Part shown: piece by piece, positions 15,710 to 21,074 of the stretch | Layout: every line of letters starts with the position of its first letter | Position numbering within the stretch: the first letter of the stretch is position 1 | NCBI GenBank assembly: GCA_035362715.1 | Contig: DAOSDU010000020.1 | Span: 1 to 21,074, forward strand | Direction: 5' to 3' | DNA from: Methanofastidiosum sp. | GTDB lineage: Archaea; Methanobacteriota_B; Thermococci; Methanofastidiosales; Methanofastidiosaceae | DNA: 21,074 bases | Notes under the pieces: model-generated | Databases searched by the model: none | What the model was told of the DNA's origin: nothing | The model's input: the letters and a program-made list of their open reading frames with translations, nothing else | Made by a program: the position numbers and the translations under genes

Positions 15710-17321
15710 TCTCAATCACCTCTTCAACATCGTTTTCTTCAGAGACTGTTGTCACTTCTTCCCCATTATTTGCTTCTTCGAAATCATATTTTTTCTCAAC
15801 AATGTCTGTCAGTGCTTTAATTATCTTAGAATTATCCTCTGCTTTAACTAGGCTTCCAAGGGCATTAGATGTCTCTATAACATATCTCAATAGGGTCTTT
15901 TTCTTTGTTAGTTTCTCACTTGCACGTCTCTTTCCAGAAAGATATCTAGATAAAGCTCTTCCTGCATCCATCAATGCAAATCTAATCTCGTTATAGATCT
16001 CCTCTTCTGTAGCAATAGCCTGTTTTCCTGCAGAAGTATAAGGTATATGAGTTGAAACAAGATTTACAAATATTGTGAGTGGGGCATTCTCATCTTTTAC
16101 GCCGTATCTCTTCCACTCGATTGATTTAGCTGCTTCTGTAATGCAACAGCCGCCTTGGTCGAATATTAAGGGGGTCCTGTTAGCATAACGGATAATATCA
16201 AGTCCATTGTTGCCTGCACCCCCTCCATAGGCTATGCCAGCTTCTACAATAAAGGCTATACCTCCTTGATAGGTCTGTGGGCTTCTAGTCACGGTATGAA
16301 CAAATTCAGGCGCTAGAATACCTTCAAGACCAAGCCTAACGGAATCAGCACCAATTGGTATTAGGCCCTCAGTTGGCGGGGCCATGAATGTTATCTGTTT
16401 AATAGCATTTACTAACTTTTCAGCGTATTCCCAGTCTACCTTCTTAGGATTTATGTCAAGATCGAGGCCAGAAAGCTGTTCAATCTCCTCAACTTTTTTA
16501 GAGGATACTCTTGTGAAATCAGAAACTAGAAAAGTCCTAACTCTAGTGGCGCTTGAATTCTTAATCATGGAAAGTATATCATCAGCAGAACTTCCATGGG
16601 GATGCGGCTTCATTTCTTTTGGATGTTTTGGTATTTCTCTCACATTTCTGTCAAATAGAATTTTGGTACCATCTGGCTCGACAAAAAGGATTCTTGTATG
16701 TGGATTTGCAATTGCAGTCATCTTAAGGTAACTGTAAGGGCCATATTTTGATCTATTGTATTGAAGATTTTTTGCCTCAAGATTAATTCTCGTACCTCTC
16801 CACTTCTCAGGATTCTTTAAAGTTTCACGGGATAGGATCTCTCCAGCATTTTTTTCAACATCTATTTTGATACTAACCTTATTAATTACTTTGTCTCCTG
16901 TAGAAGTTACAACTTCAGTTGGTTTTCCAGTGCTAACTTGTGAGTACATAACCGCCCCTGAAACACCAATACCTTGTTGACCTCTTGATTGAATATTTCT
17001 GTGGGCCTTGCTTCCAGCAAGCATCTTTCCAAAAACATGGGGTATGTAATCGAGGGGTATCCCTGAAGCATTATCCTCCATTATAACTCTGTAATGTTCG
17101 GGGCCGATTTCAGTAATATAAACTGAAATATCCGGAAATAGTCTAGCTTCTTCACAAGCGTCAAGCGAATTTGTAACTCCTTCGTGAACAAGTGTTGTTA
17201 ATGAACGTAATTTACCAGTATATCCTAACATTGCTGCATTCTTTTTAAAGAATTCAGAAACACTTTGCATTTTAAATGACTTAAATATTTCATCAGCATG
17301 TTTGACTTTCGTTTCTGACAT
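15699..17321 (-). CDS. top6B: DNA topoisomerase VI subunit B
   Basis: The 540-residue product is the ATPase subunit that partners subunit A in an A2B2 enzyme. The GHKL ATP-binding fold shows the N box HEGVTNSLDA (Glu47, Asn51), the G1 motif EDNASGIP (Asp83, Gly87) and the glycine-rich lid SRGQQGIGVSG (112-122). After a helix-turn-helix segment, the transducer domain carries the switch lysine in PYTSAGKQAI (Lys433). A strongly acidic tail of about 25 residues follows residue 514. The start ATG at 17321 has AGGTGA 6 nt upstream. The stop overlaps the start of top6A. A TATA box near 17359 would give a leader of about 14 nt. Confidence 0.96.
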   Translation of the reverse strand: MSETKVKHADEIFKSFKMQSVSEFFKKNAAMLGYTGKLRSLTTLVHEGVTNSLDACEEARLFPDISVYITEIGPEHYRVIMEDNASGIPLDYIPHVFGKMLAGSKAHRNIQSRGQQGIGVSGAVMYSQVSTGKPTEVVTSTGDKVINKVSIKIDVEKNAGEILSRETLKNPEKWRGTRINLEAKNLQYNRSKYGPYSYLKMTAIANPHTRILFVEPDGTKILFDRNVREIPKHPKEMKPHPHGSSADDILSMIKNSSATRVRTFLVSDFTRVSSKKVEEIEQLSGLDLDINPKKVDWEYAEKLVNAIKQITFMAPPTEGLIPIGADSVRLGLEGILAPEFVHTVTRSPQTYQGGIAFIVEAGIAYGGGAGNNGLDIIRYANRTPLIFDQGGCCITEAAKSIEWKRYGVKDENAPLTIFVNLVSTHIPYTSAGKQAIATEEEIYNEIRFALMDAGRALSRYLSGKRRASEKLTKKKTLLRYVIETSNALGSLVKAEDNSKIIKALTDIVEKKYDFEEANNGEEVTTVSEENDVEEVIENGQ

Positions 17322-17354
17322 CCAATTTCACCTATTGATAACTAGTATTTAATT

Positions 17355-17363
17355 CTTTATAAG
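17355..17363 (-). promoter_or_regulatory. TATA box of the top6B-top6A operon
   Basis: Read on the minus strand, CTTATAAAG lies about 38 nt before the top6B ATG. Transcription would begin near 17335, just ahead of the AGGTGA ribosome binding site. Confidence 0.5.
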
Positions 17364-17385
17364 TCTTACTATGGTGAATTTTGTA

Positions 17386-17685
17386 TTATTTTAAAATTTT
17401 TGATAGTTTATTAGAAACTTCTTCTATACTAGAATTAACAAATATAGATTTCTTTTTATTATGTTCGCCTTTTACGATAGTGACTTCCCCTAAAATGCCC
17501 TTAAAAAAAGTCTGAATCTCTTTATTGGCCTGGCCCTTTATGGCAGGGGAAGTAATTTTTAGCCTTATTCTCTTGCTCCACTCGTTGTATTCAATATGAA
17601 ATTCACTCGAGTTTGAAACAACTTCAATGTCGATTAAAGTGCCCCATCTGCTTTCTTTTAGAGCTTCCCTCATAGTACCACTCAT
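17386..17685 (-). CDS. DUF167 (UPF0235 / YggU-like) protein
   Basis: The 99-residue product matches DUF167: WSKRIRLKITSPAIKGQANKE (about residues 37-57) carries the conserved R-x-x-V/I-K-I-x-x-PA-x-GxAN core, and VTIVKGEHNKKKSI near 68-81 gives the G-x-x-x-x-x-K pattern. The family is conserved in bacteria, archaea and eukaryotes as a small alpha/beta protein without an agreed function. The start could be ATG 17685 or ATG 17673; neither has a clear Shine-Dalgarno sequence. The later start matches short archaeal relatives and sits at better distance from upstream AT-rich sequence. It reads in the same direction as top6B, 64 bp ahead of it, and diverges from the MBL-fold gene. Confidence 0.85.
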   Translation of the reverse strand: MSGTMREALKESRWGTLIDIEVVSNSSEFHIEYNEWSKRIRLKITSPAIKGQANKEIQTFFKGILGEVTIVKGEHNKKKSIFVNSSIEEVSNKLSKILK

Positions 17686-17688
17686 TAG

Positions 17689-17734
17689 TTTTATAAACTT
17701 AATAAATTGAACTCTTAAAAAGTTACTTAGAGGT
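17689..17734 (+). promoter_or_regulatory. TATA box and ribosome binding site of the MBL-fold/valS operon
   Basis: TTTTATAAAC at 17689-17698 lies about 46 nt before the ATG at 17739. AGAGGTAA near 17729-17736 is a good ribosome binding site. The TATA box is nearly palindromic and lies between two divergent genes, so it could also influence the DUF167 gene. Confidence 0.5.
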
Positions 17735-17738
17735 AATT

Positions 17739-18533
17739 ATGGCAAAAATAACTTTTTTGGGTAGTGGCGGAGGAAGATTTATGACCATTACCCAAAAGCG
17801 CGGTACAGGTGGATTCTATATTGAAGATAGAATAAATATTCATGTAGATCCGGGACCAGGTGCTCACCTCAGATCAATTCAGAATGGGCTTGACCCAAGA
17901 AAGATTGATGCTCTTTTAATCTCACACTGCCATACAGATCATTTTAATGATGTTCCCATAATGGTTGAGAGTATGACAGGGGGAATGTTGAAAAAAGAGG
18001 GATATGTAATTGGTAGCAAGAGCGTCATTGAGGGGAGAGACGAGTTTGCTTCAATTATTTTTCCTTATTACAGAAAAAATTTGAAGGGAGTCTTATCTAT
18101 GATTCCAGGAGAAAATATCGAGATCAAAGGACAGAAAATTGAAGCAACAAGGGCAAAGCATTCAGACCCATTTGGAATTGGATTTAAAATTTTTACAGAT
18201 TCAGGAGCAATTTCGTATACTTCTGATACTGAGTATTTTGATGGCATGGAAAATCAGTATATGGGGTCTAGGGTAATGATACTAAACGTTACAAGACCAA
18301 ACGGCGACAGAATTCCATTTCATCTTACAACTGAAGACGCAAAAAACATTGTAAAGAAGGTCAATCCTGAAGTGGCAGTAATCACACATATTGGTTACAG
18401 GATGCATCTTAAGGGTGCTGAAGAAGAAAGGCGCTATATCCAGGAGGGCACTGGAGTCAAAACTTTAATTGCTGATGAAGGATTAAAGATTTATATGAAT
18501 GGGCAACTTAGCTACCAAGAGACGGTGAAATAA
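17739..18533 (+). CDS. MBL-fold metal-dependent hydrolase
   Basis: The 264-residue product is a metallo-beta-lactamase-fold enzyme. The metal ligands are visible: ISHCHTDH gives His63, His65, Asp67 and His68; His141 lies in AKHSDP; Asp163 in YTSDTEYF; and His217 in VITHIGYRMH. The opening ITFLGSGGGRF is the usual first strand and loop of RNase Z-like and related hydrolases. The recurrent NVTRP and HLTTEDA segment (183-202) is seen in archaeal relatives of uncertain substrate. It lacks the long exosite arm of true RNase Z, so I do not call it a tRNA processing enzyme. Its TAA stop shares one base with the valS ATG (TAATG), indicating a tight operon and possible re-initiation. Confidence 0.88.
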   Translation: MAKITFLGSGGGRFMTITQKRGTGGFYIEDRINIHVDPGPGAHLRSIQNGLDPRKIDALLISHCHTDHFNDVPIMVESMTGGMLKKEGYVIGSKSVIEGRDEFASIIFPYYRKNLKGVLSMIPGENIEIKGQKIEATRAKHSDPFGIGFKIFTDSGAISYTSDTEYFDGMENQYMGSRVMILNVTRPNGDRIPFHLTTEDAKNIVKKVNPEVAVITHIGYRMHLKGAEEERRYIQEGTGVKTLIADEGLKIYMNGQLSYQETVK

Positions 18534-21074
18534 TGTTGGATAAAGACTATGACGGTAAACAGATTGAAAAGAAATGGCAGAATCATTGGCTTGAAAAAGA
18601 GATATTCAAATTCAACCCAGATAAAAGTGGCGAGGTATATGTCCTTGATACGCCACCACCATTTACTTCTGGTTCACTCCACATGGGCCATGTAATGGAT
18701 TTCACATGGATTGATTTTATTCAGAGATATAAGAGGATGAGGGGATTCAATGTCTATTGTCCTCAAGGTTTTGATTGTCACGGTCTTCCAACAGAGTTAA
18801 AGGTTGAGCATGAGTTTAAAATCTCTAAAGATGATAAAGAAGCCTTTATTGAAAAATGTAAAGAGTGGACTGCTCAATGTGTTGACAGGATGAGAAGACA
18901 GATGACCGATATCGGTTACTTCCCCGATTGGTCGAGAATGTATCTCACAATGAAACCTGAATATGTTAAGCTTATTCAAAAAACATTAATTGATTTTTAT
19001 CAGAAGGGGTATTTATTCAGAGAAAAACACCCCATCCTTTGGTGCCCAAGATGCATGACCGCTTTAGCAAAAGCTGAAGTTGGCTATGAAGAAAAAGATG
19101 GAAAACTTTACTATCTCAAACTTCCAGTTGAAGGTGGAAAAGAGCACGTTGAAATTGCGACGACAAGACCAGAGCTAATGCCTTCTTGCGTCGGAGTGTT
19201 CTTCAATCCAAAAGACCCTAGATATGAAGCATTCAAGGGCAAGAATGTCATCCTTCCTTTGTTCGACAGAAAGGTACCTATCCTCTCAGATGAAGAAGTT
19301 GATATGTCCTTTGGAACAGGCATAGTTTATTGCTGTACTTATGGAGACGAGCAGGATATACTCTGGCAGAAGAAGTATGATCTTGATGTAATTACTTCCA
19401 TAACGGAGGATGGAAAGCTAAAGGTCGGGAAGGAATATGATGGGCTTCCAGTTAAAGAAGCAAGGAAAATAATAGTTTCTGAATTAAATGATTTAGGCCT
19501 TCTCATAAAAGAAGAGAAAATGAAGCACAGGGTATTGCTTCATGTTGAAAGAGGTTCATGCAAATCACCAATTGAGCTCTTACCAATGGAGCAATATTTT
19601 ATCAATGTAAGGGATTACAAGAAGAACCTTATTGAAAATGGAAGAGAGATAGCTTGGTATCCAGAGTATATGTATGATAGATTCTATGACTGGACCGATT
19701 CAATGGACTGGGATTGGATCATTTCAAGACAGAGGGTATTTGGAACACCTATACCTTTCTGGAAGTGCAAAGACTGTGGAGAATTAATGCCTGCAAAAGA
19801 GGAATGGCTTCCAGTTGACCCCAGGTTTGATGTGCCAAAAGAAAAATGCAAATGCGGGTCAAATAATTTCATCGGTGAAATAGACGTGTGTGACTGCTGG
19901 GTAGATTCATCAGCAACACCTCTTGCAATTTCAATGTATAACAGGGATGAGAACTTTTTCAATAAGACATATCCGGCAACTATAAGGCCACAGGGTTACG
20001 AAATCATTAGAACTTGGCTGTTTTACACTTTATTTAGATGTAATCTTATCACAGGTAAGAATCCTTGGAGCGAAACATTAATCCACGGTATGGTTGCAGG
20101 TCCCGATGGTAGGAAGATGAGTAAATCTCTTGGAAACGTCATTGAACCTGATGAGCCACTTAGTAAGTACTGTGCCGATGCATTGAGGCAGTGGGCACTT
20201 CTTGCTTCTAAGGGTGAAGACTTCCCATTTTCGTGGAAAGAAATTGAGCATGGTAACAGATTTTTAACAAAGTTCTGGAATGTTTCTAGATTCATCGAAA
20301 TGAATATCTCAGATTCAAATACTAAAAATATTAATCTTGAATCTCTTACAGTACCTGACAAGTGGATTCTATCAAAACTATCTGAGCTAATCAAGATATC
20401 TAGAAAAGAACTTGATGACTATAATTTTGCCCCAATCCTAAAGGAGATAAGAACATTTCTTTGGCATGAAGTCGCGGATAACTACATCGAAATAGTCAAA
20501 TACAGATTGTATAATAATGTCAAAAAGGACGAAGCTGCATTTACATTGAAAACTTTACTTAGAAATGTAATTGGTTTGATTTCACCTTACACACCACACA
20601 TTACTGAAGAGATATACAATGAAATCTTTAGTGATGAAGGTATAAATAGTATTCACTTGACAGAATACCCTTCATTTGAGTTCTATGATAACGTCGCTTT
20701 TGAAAAAGGGGAAATTCTTAAAGATATCACCGTTGCAATAAGGAGATACAAATCAGATATGAAGATACCATTAAACGCCCCAGTTAAAGGGGCAATTGTT
20801 TATACTGATAAGAGTATCGAAGAAATAAAAGAGGATATTTCAAAATCCATGAGTATTTCAAACTTAGAATTGAAAACTGGCAAACCTGACATCGATGAGA
20901 AGATACTCGAAGTCGTTCCAAGATATGATATCATAGGGCCAAAGTTCGGAAAAGATGTCCAGAAGATAAAGACATTGCTAAGAGACAATATCTCTAAACT
21001 CGAAGAAAAGGATCAGATTACTGTAGACGGATTTGAGCTCAGCAGGGATTATGTTGAAAGGGTGGAGCGAGAGT
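18533..21074 (+). CDS. valS: valyl-tRNA synthetase (3' end beyond window)
   Basis: An uninterrupted frame from ATG 18533 reaches the window edge with 847 codons. It is a class I synthetase that charges tRNA-Val. Signatures are PPPFTSGSLHMGHVMD (HIGH variant HMGH at 50-53), the editing-domain insertion after about residue 190, a zinc-like CKDC (412-415) and CKC (439-441) pair, WVDSSATPLAI, and GRKMSKSLGN (KMSKS at 528-532). The helical anticodon-binding region begins near residue 600 and reaches FWNVSRFIEM and beyond. The SGSLHMGH form and the zinc pair fit the archaeal type, which usually has about 870-890 residues, so some 20-40 residues are missing at the right edge. The ribosome binding site is GGTGAAA, inside the end of the MBL gene. 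The gene is intact as far as visible. Confidence 0.95.
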   Translation, partial: MLDKDYDGKQIEKKWQNHWLEKEIFKFNPDKSGEVYVLDTPPPFTSGSLHMGHVMDFTWIDFIQRYKRMRGFNVYCPQGFDCHGLPTELKVEHEFKISKDDKEAFIEKCKEWTAQCVDRMRRQMTDIGYFPDWSRMYLTMKPEYVKLIQKTLIDFYQKGYLFREKHPILWCPRCMTALAKAEVGYEEKDGKLYYLKLPVEGGKEHVEIATTRPELMPSCVGVFFNPKDPRYEAFKGKNVILPLFDRKVPILSDEEVDMSFGTGIVYCCTYGDEQDILWQKKYDLDVITSITEDGKLKVGKEYDGLPVKEARKIIVSELNDLGLLIKEEKMKHRVLLHVERGSCKSPIELLPMEQYFINVRDYKKNLIENGREIAWYPEYMYDRFYDWTDSMDWDWIISRQRVFGTPIPFWKCKDCGELMPAKEEWLPVDPRFDVPKEKCKCGSNNFIGEIDVCDCWVDSSATPLAISMYNRDENFFNKTYPATIRPQGYEIIRTWLFYTLFRCNLITGKNPWSETLIHGMVAGPDGRKMSKSLGNVIEPDEPLSKYCADALRQWALLASKGEDFPFSWKEIEHGNRFLTKFWNVSRFIEMNISDSNTKNINLESLTVPDKWILSKLSELIKISRKELDDYNFAPILKEIRTFLWHEVADNYIEIVKYRLYNNVKKDEAAFTLKTLLRNVIGLISPYTPHITEEIYNEIFSDEGINSIHLTEYPSFEFYDNVAFEKGEILKDITVAIRRYKSDMKIPLNAPVKGAIVYTDKSIEEIKEDISKSMSISNLELKTGKPDIDEKILEVVPRYDIIGPKFGKDVQKIKTLLRDNISKLEEKDQITVDGFELSRDYVERVERE

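Noticed and set aside
15616..15996. 126-residue open frame on the plus strand across the top6A/top6B junction
   Set aside because: Low-complexity Ser/Leu/Phe composition typical of the reverse of a conserved gene; both topoisomerase subunits are intact here.
17739..18533. RNase Z (tRNA 3' processing) as the name for the MBL-fold protein
   Set aside because: Metal ligands agree, but the long exosite arm region that defines RNase Z is not evident, so the broader name is safer.
18533..21074. Possible broken gene, because only short antisense frames are obvious in the last 2.5 kb
   Set aside because: The plus-strand frame from 18533 is continuous to the window edge with all valS motifs in order; it merely lacks a stop codon inside the window.

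Overview
This window is archaeal. It carries DNA topoisomerase VI (both subunits), ribosomal protein L15e next to an RNase P Rpp30 subunit and a COG1325-type RNA-binding protein, and an archaeal-type valyl-tRNA synthetase. Start sites have either a GGTGAT-type Shine-Dalgarno or a TATA box about 26 nt upstream with no leader. The DNA is AT-rich, with adenine- and thymine-ending codons favoured. A FilR1/DUF1724-type regulator, a small symporter accessory protein and giant DUF11 surface proteins are all common in methanogens and their relatives, so a mesophilic euryarchaeon near methanogens (for example the Methanofastidiosa) is my best guess. That lineage call is inference only. I see no rRNA, tRNA, CRISPR array, insertion sequence or phage gene.

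Layout from left to right. (1) 125-1240 (+): a lipoprotein made of seven 50-residue repeats, predicted to be a seven-bladed beta-propeller. (2) 2831-1242 (-): an operon of rpl15e, a COG1325 RNA-binding protein and rnp3 (translation and RNA processing). (3) 2983-4214 (+): an inosine/xanthosine triphosphatase, then a two-gene unit of a DUF3783-like protein and a stand-alone TfoX C-terminal domain. (4) 5994-4203 (-): a FilR1-like winged-helix regulator followed by a radical SAM protein with an atypical CX4CX2C cluster motif. (5) 6221-8084 (+): a 36-residue membrane protein, absent from standard long-ORF calling, coupled to a sodium:solute symporter of the SSS family. (6) 8212-14607 (+): a 2131-residue secreted protein of about fifteen DUF11-like domains with a helical, cysteine-containing tail. 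(7) 17321-14621 (-): top6B and top6A, overlapping by 11 bp. (8) 17685-17386 (-): a DUF167 protein. (9) 17739-21074 (+): an MBL-fold hydrolase that overlaps valS by one base; valS runs off the right edge.

The part most worth following up is the divergent regulator/symporter region at about 4203-8084. A perfect 9-6-9 inverted repeat (6042-6065) brackets the predicted TATA box of the regulator gene, which suggests autoregulation. A 14-bp palindrome forms the predicted TATA box of the symporter operon on the other side. The regulator is co-transcribed with the unusual radical SAM protein, so the four genes may form one regulated uptake and modification module. The substrate cannot be read from the sequence.
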